The position numbers and the translations under genes were made by a program. From contig NZ_SOAL01000004.1 of assembly GCF_004364775.1 (NCBI RefSeq), positions 218,189-282,188 of the forward strand: DNA of 64,000 nt. Reading direction: 5' to 3'. This document shows, piece by piece, positions 52,774 to 62,412 of this stretch. The stretch comes from Comamonas sp. JUb58 (GTDB lineage: Bacteria; Pseudomonadota; Gammaproteobacteria; Burkholderiales; Burkholderiaceae_C). How positions within the stretch are numbered: the stretch's first letter is position 1; each line of letters opens with the position of its first letter. The notes under the pieces are model-generated. The model worked only from the letters and a program-made list of their open reading frames with translations. It was not told where the DNA came from and did not search any database.

Positions 52774-55071
52774 TCAGACCGCTGCACGCAGGCGCACCGG
52801 CACCGATTTGTACGACGGTGTGCCGCTTTGCGGATCGCGGTGGGACAGCGCGATCAACACGTTGGCTTCGGGGTAGTAGGCGCCGGCCGAGCCGCGCGGG
52901 ATGTCGTAGGCCACGGCAGTCAGGTTGCGCAACACGGCACCCGACTGAGGTGCTTCGCCGGCGAAAGCTACGGCTTCCAAGTCCACCCGGTCGCCTGCCA
53001 CCAGGCCCTGCTCCGCCAGGTCCTGCGGGTTGAGGAAGACCACATCGCGTCGCCCGAAAATGCCACGGTAACGGTCGTCAAAGCCGTAGATCGTGGTGTT
53101 GTACTGGTCATGGCTGCGCAGTGTGGTCAGCGTCAGCACACCGCTGACGGCTGCAGTGCGCGCATCCTCCTCGATGCCCGGCATGGTGATAAAGCAGGCT
53201 TTGCCCGAGGGGGTGTGCCAGACACGTTCGGCCGGCCCCACAGGCAGGCGAAAGCCGCCTGGTTGGCGGATACGGGCGTTGTAGTCATCAAAACCGGCAA
53301 ACACACCCTCGATGCCATCGCGTATGCGGCCGTAGTCAGCGACGAAGGCATCCCAGTCGATGCCATAGCGCCCGGCCAGCACGGCCTTGGCCATACCAGC
53401 GACGATGGCCGGCTCGGAGCGCACCTGGTCCGACGGCGGCGGCAACCGGCCTGTAGACGCATGCACCATTGACATGGAGTCCTCCACCGTGATGGACTGC
53501 ACGCCGCTGGCCTGCAGGTCCAGTTCGGTGCGACCCAGGCAGGGCAGCAACAGGCTCTGGCGCCCCACCAGCAGGTGCGAGCGGTTGGGCTTGGTGGCAA
53601 TGTGCACGGCCATGTCCAGCCTTTGCATGGCCGCAAAGCTGCGCAGCGGGTCGGCCATGGCCACGGCCAGGTTGCCGCCCAGGCACATCAAAAAACTCGA
53701 GCGGCCGTCGGCGATGGCTTCGATCGCCTCCGCAGCGTCATGGCCACGTGCCTCGGGCGGCACAAAGCCATACACCCGCTCGATGCCCTGGCGCAGTGCC
53801 AGCGGTGCCTTCTCATCGATACCGACCGTGCGGTTGCCCTGCACGTTGGAATGGCCGCGCACCGGGCAAATGCCCGCACCCGGGCGGCCGTAATTGCCGC
53901 GCAGCATCAACAGGTTCGAAATCTGCTGCACGTTTTCGGTGCCTCGGCGGTGTTGGGTGATGCCCATGCCAAAGACGATGATGGCGCGCTCTGCCTTGCA
54001 GTACAGCTGTGCCACCTGCTCCAGGGCCTTGCGCTGCAGGCCCGAGGCCCGCTCCACATCGGCCCAGTCCGTGGCATGCAGGTCTTCCAGCAAGGCCTCG
54101 ATGCCCTGGGTGTGCTCGGCGATGAAGCGGCGGTCAAGCAGTCCCGGCCCGCCAGCGGCCAGGTCGGCGGCATCCAGCTCCAGCACCGCTTTCATGACGC
54201 CCTTGAGTGCAGCGGCATCACCGCCCACCTTGACCTGAAGGTAATCGCTGGCGATATCTGTGGAGCTGAAGGTAGCCATTTCAAGCGGATCCTGCGGCGC
54301 GGCAAAGCGCTCCAGCGCACGCTCGCGCAGTGGGTTGAAGACCACGATGGGCGCGCCGCGCCGCGCCGCCGCATGCAAGGTGGTCATCATGCGTGGATGG
54401 TTGGTGCCGGGGTTGTGCCCCATCGAGATGATCAGGTCCGCCTGGTCAAAGTCGTCCAGCGACACCGTGCCCTTGCCGATGCCAATGGACTGGGGCAAAC
54501 CGACACTGGTGGCCTCGTGGCACATGTTCGAGCAGTCGGGAAAGTTATTGCTGCCATAGGCACGCACGAACAGCTGGTACAGAAAAGCTGCCTCATTCGA
54601 GGCCCGGCCGGAGGTGTAGAACTCCGCCATATCGGGCGATGGCAGCGCCTGCAGCACCTCGGCGACGCGCGCAAAGGCCTCGTCCCAATCGATCGCCACA
54701 TAGCGGTCGCTGGCCGCATCGTAGGCCATCGGCTGCGTCAACCGGCCGAGGTCCTCAAGGTCATGGTCGTTCCAACTGCGCAGTTCGGTGACGGTGTAAC
54801 GCTGGAACACCTCGGGCGTGGCGCGCTTGCGCGTCGCCTCCCAGGTCACGGCTTTGGCGCCGTTCTCACAGAACTCGAAGGTTGAGCTGTGCTTGGGATC
54901 GGGCCAGGCGCAGCCGGGGCAGTCAAAGCCATCGGGCTGGTTGTTGCGCAGCATGATGCGCGTGCCCGAGAGGGCGTTCATCTGGCCGTGGATGGCTTTG
55001 GCCACCGCAGCCAGTGCGTCCCAGCCACCGGCTGGATGTTCGTATTTGCGGATACCGGAATCGTCGTGCAT
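52774..55071 (-). CDS. FdhF/YdeP-family molybdopterin oxidoreductase
   Basis: A 765-residue molybdopterin enzyme. The N-terminus holds a Cys cluster for an iron-sulfur centre (DCPGCAWPD...EFCENGAKAVTWE). Molybdopterin-domain motifs follow (ASNEAAFLYQLFVRAYGSNN, ISMGHNPGTNHPRMMTTLHA, RGNYGRPGAGICPVRGHSNV), and then a C-terminal dinucleotide-binding domain (SHDQYNTTIYGFDDRYRGI). It resembles E. coli YdeP, linked to acid resistance. AGGAG precedes the ATG at 55071. It follows the MbcA-like gene by 19 bases, so they are cotranscribed. Electron partner unknown. Confidence 0.9.
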   Translation of the reverse strand: MHDDSGIRKYEHPAGGWDALAAVAKAIHGQMNALSGTRIMLRNNQPDGFDCPGCAWPDPKHSSTFEFCENGAKAVTWEATRKRATPEVFQRYTVTELRSWNDHDLEDLGRLTQPMAYDAASDRYVAIDWDEAFARVAEVLQALPSPDMAEFYTSGRASNEAAFLYQLFVRAYGSNNFPDCSNMCHEATSVGLPQSIGIGKGTVSLDDFDQADLIISMGHNPGTNHPRMMTTLHAAARRGAPIVVFNPLRERALERFAAPQDPLEMATFSSTDIASDYLQVKVGGDAAALKGVMKAVLELDAADLAAGGPGLLDRRFIAEHTQGIEALLEDLHATDWADVERASGLQRKALEQVAQLYCKAERAIIVFGMGITQHRRGTENVQQISNLLMLRGNYGRPGAGICPVRGHSNVQGNRTVGIDEKAPLALRQGIERVYGFVPPEARGHDAAEAIEAIADGRSSFLMCLGGNLAVAMADPLRSFAAMQRLDMAVHIATKPNRSHLLVGRQSLLLPCLGRTELDLQASGVQSITVEDSMSMVHASTGRLPPPSDQVRSEPAIVAGMAKAVLAGRYGIDWDAFVADYGRIRDGIEGVFAGFDDYNARIRQPGGFRLPVGPAERVWHTPSGKACFITMPGIEEDARTAAVSGVLTLTTLRSHDQYNTTIYGFDDRYRGIFGRRDVVFLNPQDLAEQGLVAGDRVDLEAVAFAGEAPQSGAVLRNLTAVAYDIPRGSAGAYYPEANVLIALSHRDPQSGTPSYKSVPVRLRAAV

Positions 55072-55090
55072 AGGGGTTGCTCCTTGGCGC

Positions 55091-55537
55091 TCAGTTGTTG
55101 CAGGCAAAACGCAAGGCGCGGGCAGCGTCATGCACACGGCCAAAATCGGTCGCCAGCAATTGCAAGGGGGACGCGTTGTCGAGCCAGGGGTTGGGCTGCA
55201 CAAACCAATGGATCCTCTCCTCCTCGTCCAACAACTCGGCCAGCTCAGCCAGAAGCATGCGCACAGGTGGTCGCACACGGATATCGCCACGCTCAAACTG
55301 GAACACCGGCAACCAGTGCTGCCCAGCCCACTGCAGCCCGATCACCTCACCCGCCGCAATGGCGCGGCCCAGCGCCGACAGCCCGCTGGACGGCCGCCGC
55401 GCTGCGATCTCCGAGCCGGGCGCCAATCCTCCAGACACGCGGTAGGCGGCCAGCAGGTCGAGAAAGCGTATGTCTTCGTTCTGCGATAGCTGCTGAGGAA
55501 AGGGGGCAGCGGCAGCGAGAGCATGGTGGGTAAGCAT
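55091..55537 (-). CDS. Protein with MbcA/ParS/Xre-like toxin-binding domain
   Basis: A 148-residue protein. The middle (SGLSALGRAIAAGEVIGLQW) and the end (WFVQPNPWLDNASPLQLLAT then DFGRVHDAARALRF) fit the C-terminal domain of Xre/MbcA/ParS antitoxins, which bind RES toxins. No RES toxin is adjacent; instead the FdhF-like gene follows in the same direction. GGAG precedes the ATG at 55537. It may be a regulator or chaperone of the enzyme rather than an antitoxin. Confidence 0.65.
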   Translation of the reverse strand: MLTHHALAAAAPFPQQLSQNEDIRFLDLLAAYRVSGGLAPGSEIAARRPSSGLSALGRAIAAGEVIGLQWAGQHWLPVFQFERGDIRVRPPVRMLLAELAELLDEEERIHWFVQPNPWLDNASPLQLLATDFGRVHDAARALRFACNN

Positions 55538-55651
55538 GAAAAATCTCCAGTGCAAGTTTCTTGGGGACAGATCACCATGCTGCAAGCGCTCGCTTGCAGC
55601 GCAGTTTCAAGGGTGCGCCCCCTTGTTTCATCTGTAATTTTTCTCAAGCCA

Positions 55652-56692
55652 TCAGCTGTCCAACGGATTGCTGCGCGCCACGATCAGCGGATCTGCCGGT
55701 GTGAAGGGCAGGCGAGGCAAGCTGGCCACCGGTACGCCGAACGTAGCCGCCAATGCTGATGGTGACAGCGACGATGCCGCAGCACGGTAGCCTACATCTC
55801 CGGGCGTCGGTTGGTCAAAAAAGATCAGGAAATGAATCTCCTCACTGCCAGTCACCTCAATGTGGTGTGGATAGGCGCGTGGGATGAAGTAGACATCTCC
55901 GGGCTGCAGCTGGTAGGTGTCAACGCTGCCGTTGGGATCCAGGATGGTCATACGCGCGTTGCCCTTTTCGATGTAGCCCATTTCTGAAGTCAACGGGTGC
56001 CAGTGCGGTTCCCGCATGCCGCTTGTCTCGACGCGCAAAGAGTACATAGAGATGTTCTTGAGCACAGGCCAGAAGGTATCGCGCGCTAGCCGTGCAGAGC
56101 CTGCCGCCGATGACACTGGGGCCGACTGCGCCTCGACGTCAAACCGATGGGCATCGCCAAAGCCTGCGGTGTCGGGAATGGTGGGTGGCCCTTCACGCCG
56201 AGACAACGCTGCACCTTTGCCCTGACCCTGACGCAGAGCTGCCATGTCGGCAGCTGGCAGATCAAACGTATTACCCAACACGGCGTCGCTCATCACAGCG
56301 AAAGATTCGCGCAGCGAGAACTCAGCGGGCCTTTCGTGGCGAAAAGCTGCGATCAGCACAGCGTCGCTATCACCGATGTTCTCCAGCGTGTGCAGTGCAC
56401 CCGAAGCGATGTGGAACATCTGGCCAGCGCTCACCTCGAAGCGGGCAAACTGACTGCCGCTGTCCAGTACCGACACAAGCAGCCTTCCACTGATGCAGTA
56501 GGTCAGTTCGTTGGTGTTGACATGCCAATGCGGTTCACGCAGGCTGCCGGGCGCGAGCACCAAACGCTTGATGGACAGGCCGTTCAGGATTGGAAAATTG
56601 TCAGCGTTCAGGGCGCGTATGCTGCCGCGCTCCGTGGCATAGGAGGGCTGGCTGGCCCACAGGGAACGGACATGGCGTGAAGAAGAGGTCAT
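55652..56692 (-). CDS. Bicupin, oxalate-decarboxylase-like
   Basis: A 346-residue protein with two cupin domains, each with a full metal set: EPHWHVNTNELTYCISGRLL with HIASGALHTLENIG, and EPHWHPLTSEMGYIEKGNAR with FIPRAYPHHIEVTG. This is the oxalate decarboxylase pattern (H-x-H-x4-E plus a distant H, twice). No signal peptide, unlike fungal enzymes. GGAG lies upstream of the ATG at 56692. First gene of a leftward row, divergent from dps. It could degrade oxalate; formate from that reaction would suit an FdhF-like enzyme downstream, which is an inference. Confidence 0.88.
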   Translation of the reverse strand: MTSSSRHVRSLWASQPSYATERGSIRALNADNFPILNGLSIKRLVLAPGSLREPHWHVNTNELTYCISGRLLVSVLDSGSQFARFEVSAGQMFHIASGALHTLENIGDSDAVLIAAFRHERPAEFSLRESFAVMSDAVLGNTFDLPAADMAALRQGQGKGAALSRREGPPTIPDTAGFGDAHRFDVEAQSAPVSSAAGSARLARDTFWPVLKNISMYSLRVETSGMREPHWHPLTSEMGYIEKGNARMTILDPNGSVDTYQLQPGDVYFIPRAYPHHIEVTGSEEIHFLIFFDQPTPGDVGYRAAASSLSPSALAATFGVPVASLPRLPFTPADPLIVARSNPLDS

Positions 56693-56908
56693 GGCGAAAC
56701 TCCGGGTTGGTGAATGACACCGTTGATCGTCTAGCCATCGCATTACCTCTTTACTTCAGGCTTCCTTAATCGGCGTTTCAGCTGAAATGCGGAGAAAGCA
56801 AATCTGAAATCTCGCAGAAATCGGCTAAAGCCAAAGTACATCTCATGGACCAGGCGGCATCGGCCGGCCCTTTCTTACTTTTCCGATGTAACTCTAAAAG
56901 GTGATTCC

Positions 56909-57424
56909 ATGAACGCAACTACCGATCTCATCGCCCGTCGCCAAGCCCCTTTGCATACGCCAACGACACTGGGCACCGATGCGCGACGCGACATCAGCGG
57001 CGGTCTTGCCGCATTGCTCGCGGACAGTTTTGCGCTGTACCTGAAGACAAAGAACTTCCACTGGCACATGTCGGGCCCGAACTTCCGCGACTACCATCTG
57101 CTGCTGGACGAACAGGCAGACCAGATCTTTGCCATCACCGATCCGATTGCCGAACGCGCACGCAAGCTCGGCGGCACTACACTTCGCTCAATCGGGGATA
57201 TCTCGCGCCACCAGCGCCTGCTGGACAACGATGCGCCCTTTGTCACCCCAGCCGACATGCTGGCCGAGCTGCGTGACGACAACGCACGTCTAGCCGATTA
57301 CATGCGCGCCACGCACGCTACCTGTGACAACTATGGTGATTTCGCGACCACCAGCCTTTTGGAGGTGTGGATCGACGAGGCCGAACGCCGCGCCTGGTTC
57401 CTGTTCGAGAGCAGCCGCGCCTGA
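56909..57424 (+). CDS. dps: Dps ferritin-like DNA-binding/protection protein
   Basis: A 171-residue Dps. The ferroxidase motif is KTKNFHWHMSGPNFRDYHLL plus DEQADQIFAITDPIAERARK, with the His/Asp/Glu residues that bind iron at the dimer interface. The N-terminal tail has Arg residues suited to DNA contact. AAGGTG lies upstream. Dps stores iron, consumes peroxide and shields DNA. It is divergent from the bicupin gene and next to a two-component regulator. Confidence 0.95.
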   Translation: MNATTDLIARRQAPLHTPTTLGTDARRDISGGLAALLADSFALYLKTKNFHWHMSGPNFRDYHLLLDEQADQIFAITDPIAERARKLGGTTLRSIGDISRHQRLLDNDAPFVTPADMLAELRDDNARLADYMRATHATCDNYGDFATTSLLEVWIDEAERRAWFLFESSRA

Positions 57425-57481
57425 GATGTGGGAGGATGCGCGGCGACCAGATGCACATGCAGGGCGCGTGCAAGTCTCGTC

Positions 57482-58222
57482 TTAGTGCAGCACTTGCACC
57501 TGGGCTTCAAACACATAGCCCGCGCCGCGCTCCGTGCGGATCAAGGTCGGCGCCGAGGCATCGACCTCGATCTTGCGTCGCAGCCGCAGAATCTGGACAT
57601 CGATGGAGCGGTCGTAGACTTCCGCGCCATGGAGGCGCGACAGCTCCAACAACTGGTCGCGTGTGAGCACGCGCTGGGGTTGCTCGCACAGTGCCAGCAG
57701 CAAGTTGAACTCGCCATTACTGAGTTCGACCCGCTGCCCTTCGGGTGATTTGAGTCGACGCGCGAGCAGATTCAATTCCCAGCCCGCAAAGCGATACGCA
57801 CGGCGTTTACCGTCGCGGCTGACGGGCGTGACATCCTGCTGCTCCCGGGTGCGCCTCAGCACGGCCCGAATACGAGCCAGCATCTCGCGATTGCTAAAAG
57901 GCTTGGTCACGTAGTCATCGGCGGCGATTTCCAGACCCATCACCCGGTCAGCTTCGTCCTGCTTTCCCGACACGATGATGACGGGAAGCCGGGTCTGCTC
58001 ACGCAGTTGACGCGCCAGCTGCATACCGTCCTCGCCGCCCAGACGAAGGTCAAGCAGCACCAGATCGATAACATGCTCTTGCAAAACCGACCTCATCTCT
58101 TGCCCTGTAGCTACCGTAGTGACCTGAAACTCGTTCTCCGTCAGGTACGAATACATCAGTTCGCGTAAGGCAGGATCGTCATCGACCACCAGGATGTGAG
58201 GGGCTGCAGAGTTCATGCTCAT
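57482..58222 (-). CDS. OmpR-family response regulator
   Basis: A 246-residue regulator: receiver (HILVVDDDPALRELMYSYLT, LVLLDLRLGGEDGMQ, DDYVTKPFSNREMLARIRAV) and a winged-helix OmpR/PhoB domain (ELSNGEFNLLLALCEQPQRV, LSRLHGAEVYDRSIDVQILR, RTERGAGYVFEA). The start is uncertain between 58222 and 58216. It is divergent from a receiver gene plus histidine kinase and convergent with dps, so it may be the output of that kinase. Confidence 0.93.
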   Translation of the reverse strand: MSMNSAAPHILVVDDDPALRELMYSYLTENEFQVTTVATGQEMRSVLQEHVIDLVLLDLRLGGEDGMQLARQLREQTRLPVIIVSGKQDEADRVMGLEIAADDYVTKPFSNREMLARIRAVLRRTREQQDVTPVSRDGKRRAYRFAGWELNLLARRLKSPEGQRVELSNGEFNLLLALCEQPQRVLTRDQLLELSRLHGAEVYDRSIDVQILRLRRKIEVDASAPTLIRTERGAGYVFEAQVQVLH

Positions 58223-58371
58223 AAGCTTAACCGATGACAATATTCAAGTTTCTACGGCTCCATTACAGATGAAACATTCGAACCCGTTTATGACATAAAT
58301 GCGGCATCCTGGGCGGATCAAATAGCGCCTTGCGCTCCCCGCAGCGCCCAGTAATAACAAAGGACGGATCC

Positions 58372-58752
58372 GTGTCCAAAATCATGGTTATCGACGAAGA
58401 TAGCGCCATGCGTGTACTTATCTCAGAATGGCTGACCAGCGAAGGGCACGAGGTGCGTTCGCTGCCCCGGCATGACAGCCCAGGTTTGGGCTTTACCCAC
58501 CCGGCACCCGTGGACTTGGTCGTGCTCGACCTTCCTTATCAGCGCACGATTGGCGGCGCGGCAACGCACGCCGTGAAGGCCGCGCAAGCGGCTTATCCAC
58601 AGGCAGCCGTTGTCGGCATATCGGCTCAACTCACACGTAGCTTGGGTGCCCAAGCCGATATCAGCCGTGTGCTGGGCGTGAGTTGCCTGCTGGCCAAGCC
58701 CTGCAGTCGCGAAGAGCTGGTCCGCGCCGTGGCAGACGCCCTGGGCAGATGA
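58372..58752 (+). CDS. Single-domain response regulator
   Basis: A 126-residue receiver starting with GTG, with AAAGGA seven bases upstream. KIMVIDEDSAMRVLISEWL has the acidic pair, LVVLDLPYQ has the phosphoacceptor Asp, and CLLAKPCSREEL has the conserved Lys. There is no output domain. The region after the Asp lacks the usual MPxMxG loop, so it is atypical. Its stop overlaps the start of the kinase gene (ATGA), pointing to coupled expression. Confidence 0.85.
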   Translation: MSKIMVIDEDSAMRVLISEWLTSEGHEVRSLPRHDSPGLGFTHPAPVDLVVLDLPYQRTIGGAATHAVKAAQAAYPQAAVVGISAQLTRSLGAQADISRVLGVSCLLAKPCSREELVRAVADALGR

Positions 58753-60866
58753 TGTCTAAGGAGCGGCTGCGCCATCGCATCGTGGCACTGGGCATCGTGC
58801 TCGTGATGGCCTTCGCTGGTTCTGCCATCTACGATGGATGGCGTCTGCACCAGCAAATCATGTTCGCGACCGAGCGCGAGCTCGGCAATCTGGCGAAGGC
58901 CCTGGCCGAGCAAGGGGCACGCAATCTTCAGGCTGTCGATCTGCTGCTTCGCGACACAGGTGAGTGGTGGGAGACGAACGGTGACACCTTGTCGAGTGAG
59001 GCGGTGTCGGCAGCACTCGCAGCTCGGGTTGTGGGGGTATCGCAGGTCAATGTATTGACGCTGGTCGACCGCCATGGCATGCAACGCCATCGTTCACGCA
59101 TTACCGGCGAACCCTTTGCCGATGTCTCCGACCGTGCCTACTTCCAGAGCCAGCGCGAAGCTACGACCGATGGACTATTCATCAACGAGCCGGTGGTCAC
59201 TCGCACCGATGGCCGGCCCGCGCTGGTGGTGTCTCGCCGCCTTATCGATGATGACGGGCAGTTCGACGGTGTGGTGACCGCCATCGTGACACTGGAAGAG
59301 CTCAAGGGCGCCTACACCGCCATCGAACTGGGCGAAGGCAGTGCGCTGCTGCTGACCTTGGACGACGGCACGCTGGTGGTGCGGCTTCCTGAAGAGCCAG
59401 GCTTTCAGCCAGGGGTTCAGCGTTACCCAGAGTTGTCGCGATTCAAAGGTGCGCCGCTGATCGACCGCTCGGTGAGTCCGGTTGACGGCCGCGTCAAACT
59501 GGTGGCGGCCATCGGTGTGGGCCAGCGGCCGCTCACCCTGACCATCACCCGCGATGAACACGAGGCCTTGCGCCCCTGGTATGACGAGTTGCGCAGCGCC
59601 ATACTCCGCACACTGCTGCTCGCCGCGCTGGTGGTACTCACCATCGTCGGTCTTCTGCGACAGTTGCGCCGGCTTGAAGCAGGCGAGGCTGAAAAGGCCG
59701 CGCTCGAAGCCCGCCTGCAGAAGGCCCAGCGCTTGGAATCGCTCGGCACGCTGGCCGGAGGCATTGCTCATGACTTCAACAACATTCTGGGCGCCATTTT
59801 GGGGTTTGGCGAAATGGCACAGCAGCACGCCGCACCCGGCAGCGACATGAGCCGCTATCTTGACCGAGTGATGCAGGCTGGCGCACGAGCGCGCGTGCTG
59901 GTGCGGCGCATTCTCGACTTCAGCCGCAGCGGCGTGGCCGAACGGCAGCCGATACACCTGCAGACCGTGGTGGAAGAAGCGCTGGCTATGCTGCGTCCCA
60001 CGCTGCCTGAGACCATACGGATTGACGCCCTGCTCAATGCGGGAACGGCCGCCGTGATGGCTGACAGCACGCAGCTGCACCAAGTGGTAATCAACCTTTG
60101 CACCAACGCTGGTCAAGCCCTAGGCGACTCCGGGGCGATTGAGGTGCTGCTGAAGCGCGATTCAACCAGTCTGCCCCAGACGCTGCTGCACGGCGACCTC
60201 GTCGCTGGTGACTATGTGTGCCTGGTGGTCACTGATACAGGCGCTGGCATGTCTCCAGAGGTCCTGCACCGTGCCTTCGACCCATTCTTCACCACTAAAA
60301 AGGTTGGAGAGGGAACAGGCTTGGGGTTGTCAATGGTGCATGGCATCGTCACCGACATGGGGGGTGCCATCGACATCGTTACCGAGCCTGGGCGCGGCAC
60401 CCGCGTGACTGTCTGGCTGCCCCTGTGCTGCGAGACCCCTGCGCCTTCCCCACGGACGCATCCCAGTTGGCCCCATGGCAACGGACAGACAGTGCTGGTG
60501 GTGGACGACGAGCAACCGCTGGTCGAGCTGGCGGAGGAGCTGCTGGCGGAGTTGGGCTACGAGCCTGTCGGCTTCAGTTCCAGCGAAGCTGCGCTGGCAG
60601 CCTTTTTGGCCGACCCGCATCGGTTTGACGTCATACTCACCGACGAAATGCTGCCCGGTATGCCTGGAAGCGAATTCACGTTGCAAGTGCTAGCGATACG
60701 TCCTGAATTGCCAGTGATCTTGGTGAGCGGCCATGTCGACTTAGCGCTGGAGCGGCGAGCGCGAGAGGCGGGTGTAACAGCTTTGCTTCACAAACCACTG
60801 GCGTTGCAGGAGCTGGCCGAATGCTTAGCTCGCACGCTGCAGCGCAGCCCCCACAGTCCTCACTAA
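58749..60866 (+). CDS. Hybrid histidine kinase with Cache-type sensor
   Basis: A 705-residue membrane kinase. Helix 1 (IVALGIVLVMAFAGSAIYDG), periplasmic PDC/dCache sensor (about 35-290; DRAYFQSQREATTDGLFIN), helix 2 (ILRTLLLAALVVLTIVGLL), HisKA with AGGIAHDFNNILGAILGFGE, HATPase (CTNAGQALGDSG, GTGLGLSMVHGIVTDMGG) and a C-terminal receiver (TVLVVDDEQPLVELAEELLA, VILTDEMLPGMPGSEFT). Cotranscribed with the preceding receiver. The ATGATG at 58749 allows either Met. The signal is probably a small ligand. Confidence 0.94.
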   Translation: MMSKERLRHRIVALGIVLVMAFAGSAIYDGWRLHQQIMFATERELGNLAKALAEQGARNLQAVDLLLRDTGEWWETNGDTLSSEAVSAALAARVVGVSQVNVLTLVDRHGMQRHRSRITGEPFADVSDRAYFQSQREATTDGLFINEPVVTRTDGRPALVVSRRLIDDDGQFDGVVTAIVTLEELKGAYTAIELGEGSALLLTLDDGTLVVRLPEEPGFQPGVQRYPELSRFKGAPLIDRSVSPVDGRVKLVAAIGVGQRPLTLTITRDEHEALRPWYDELRSAILRTLLLAALVVLTIVGLLRQLRRLEAGEAEKAALEARLQKAQRLESLGTLAGGIAHDFNNILGAILGFGEMAQQHAAPGSDMSRYLDRVMQAGARARVLVRRILDFSRSGVAERQPIHLQTVVEEALAMLRPTLPETIRIDALLNAGTAAVMADSTQLHQVVINLCTNAGQALGDSGAIEVLLKRDSTSLPQTLLHGDLVAGDYVCLVVTDTGAGMSPEVLHRAFDPFFTTKKVGEGTGLGLSMVHGIVTDMGGAIDIVTEPGRGTRVTVWLPLCCETPAPSPRTHPSWPHGNGQTVLVVDDEQPLVELAEELLAELGYEPVGFSSSEAALAAFLADPHRFDVILTDEMLPGMPGSEFTLQVLAIRPELPVILVSGHVDLALERRAREAGVTALLHKPLALQELAECLARTLQRSPHSPH

Positions 60867-60977
60867 ATATGGATCATTGCGACTTCGGTTTCAGCTGAAA
60901 TTTTTCACCCGCTTGTTGCAATGCAGCAGCAATGCGCGGCGCGCACAGTCAAGGCTTCAACAACGCGGAGTCCTTCC

Positions 60978-61799
60978 ATGAGCACTTTCACCACCACCGA
61001 CGGCACCCAGATCTTCTTCAAGGACTGGGGCACTGGCCAACCCATCGTGTTCAGCCACGGCTGGCCCCTGTCCTCGGATGCTTTCGAGGACCAGATGTAC
61101 GCACTGGCCTCGCAGGGCTTTCGCTGCATCGCCCACGACCGCCGTGGCCATGGCCGTTCCAGCCAGCCCTGGACGGGCAACGACATGGACACCTATGCCG
61201 ACGACCTGGCCGAACTGGTGAAGACGCTGGATCTGCACGATGCCATCCACGTCGGCCATTCCACCGGTGGTGGCGAGGTGGCGCGCTACATTGGCCGCCA
61301 TGGCACATCGCGCGTGGCCAAGGCCGTGCTGATCGGTGCTGTGCCGCCACTGATGGTCAAGACCCCAGCGAACCCTGGCGGCACCCCGCTGGAGGCCTTC
61401 GACCAGATTCGCGCCAACGTGCTTGCTGACCGCTCGCAGTTCTGGAAAGATCTGAGCATGCCGTTCTACGGCTACAACCGCGCCGGTGCCAAGGTGTCCG
61501 AGGGCGTGCGTGAATCCTTCTGGCTGCAAGGTATGGCAGCAGGTATCCCGGCCTCGTACTTCTGCGTAAAGGCATTTTCTGAGACTGACCTGACTGAGGA
61601 CTTGAAACAGTTCAATGTGCCGACGCTGATCCTGCACGGCGACGACGACCAGATTGTGCCGATTGCCGATTCCGCCGAGCTGTCAGCCAAGTTGGTTAAG
61701 GGTTCTGTCCTGAAAGTCTATGCCGGCGCACCGCACGGCATGTGCACCACCCGCAAGGACGAGGTCAGCGCGGATCTACTTGCATTCGCCAAGGGCTAA
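60978..61799 (+). CDS. Chloroperoxidase-like alpha/beta hydrolase
   Basis: A 273-residue serine hydrolase of the cofactor-free haloperoxidase group. The oxyanion region is [17 protein letters not shown], the nucleophile elbow [17 protein letters not shown], the acid Asp in [12 protein letters not shown] and the His in [13 protein letters not shown]. Length and the FYGYNR region fit the family. GGAG precedes the ATG at 60978. These enzymes are often oxidative-stress induced and may be perhydrolases or esterases; the substrate is unknown. Confidence 0.93.
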   Translation: MSTFTTTDGTQIFFKDWGTGQPIVFSHGWPLSSDAFEDQMYALASQGFRCIAHDRRGHGRSSQPWTGNDMDTYADDLAELVKTLDLHDAIHVGHSTGGGEVARYIGRHGTSRVAKAVLIGAVPPLMVKTPANPGGTPLEAFDQIRANVLADRSQFWKDLSMPFYGYNRAGAKVSEGVRESFWLQGMAAGIPASYFCVKAFSETDLTEDLKQFNVPTLILHGDDDQIVPIADSAELSAKLVKGSVLKVYAGAPHGMCTTRKDEVSADLLAFAKG

Positions 61800-62400
61800 T
61801 CGCACAGCCGAGCGCATCGCTTGAACCGCTTTTGCGGCCAACGGCAATGCGCTCAGCGTTGTAGGTGACGTCCTGGCAGCCCTGGCGGTCGAAAGCCAGT
61901 ATGAAAATGAGAAGGGCGAGTGGATCCGACCCTATCTGCAGATTCCCAAAACTCAGATCTGAGCGAAACCTGCACACAAGTATGAACTTCTCGGGCGCAG
62001 CATGCGGCCCGGAAAGGATACCGGCGTGGACTGGCTTCAAATGCAAACGCGAGACCGGTTCGCGCCGCAGTTCCAGCGCCTGTTCGGTGATATCCGACCC
62101 GTTTCTCCACGCAATTCTCGACCTGCCGGCACTGCGAATGGTAGTAGTACGAGCCGTTCTTCTGGACGACACAGCCTTCGTTCCATGCTCCCATACCGCT
62201 GGGGAAATCACGATGGCAGCAGCCAACGCGGTGACGCTGGGGTAGACGCTGCGCGACTGCACGACATCTCCGCTGATCTGGCGCAATGGGAAACCACACT
62301 AATGCACAAAGGCATTTATATCACTGGCTACGGCATTCGTTTAGGCGATCAGATCACGGATATTGCTCATCCACCGCAGCGCCCTAAGCAATTTTTTTAA
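61800..62400. pseudogene. Debris of one or more unrecognised genes
   Basis: Short protein-like stretches appear in different frames. On the plus strand are VESQYENEKGEWIRPYLQIP (about 61890-61962) and, ending at a TAA at 62398-62400, ARLHDISADLAQWETT and HKGIYITGYGIRLGDQITDI. On the minus strand is a frame with KNGSYYYHSQC. None has a complete gene structure. I cannot name the families. It looks like remnants of an inserted accessory segment. Confidence 0.4.
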
Positions 62401-62412
62401 GGAGTGAATTCC

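Noticed and set aside
53575..54885. A 436-codon open frame antisense to the FdhF-like gene
   Set aside because: No domain and no ribosome binding site; it mirrors the codon bias of the real gene.
52774..55071. Selenocysteine in the FdhF-like enzyme
   Set aside because: The frame is continuous with no internal TGA, so there is no sign of selenocysteine.
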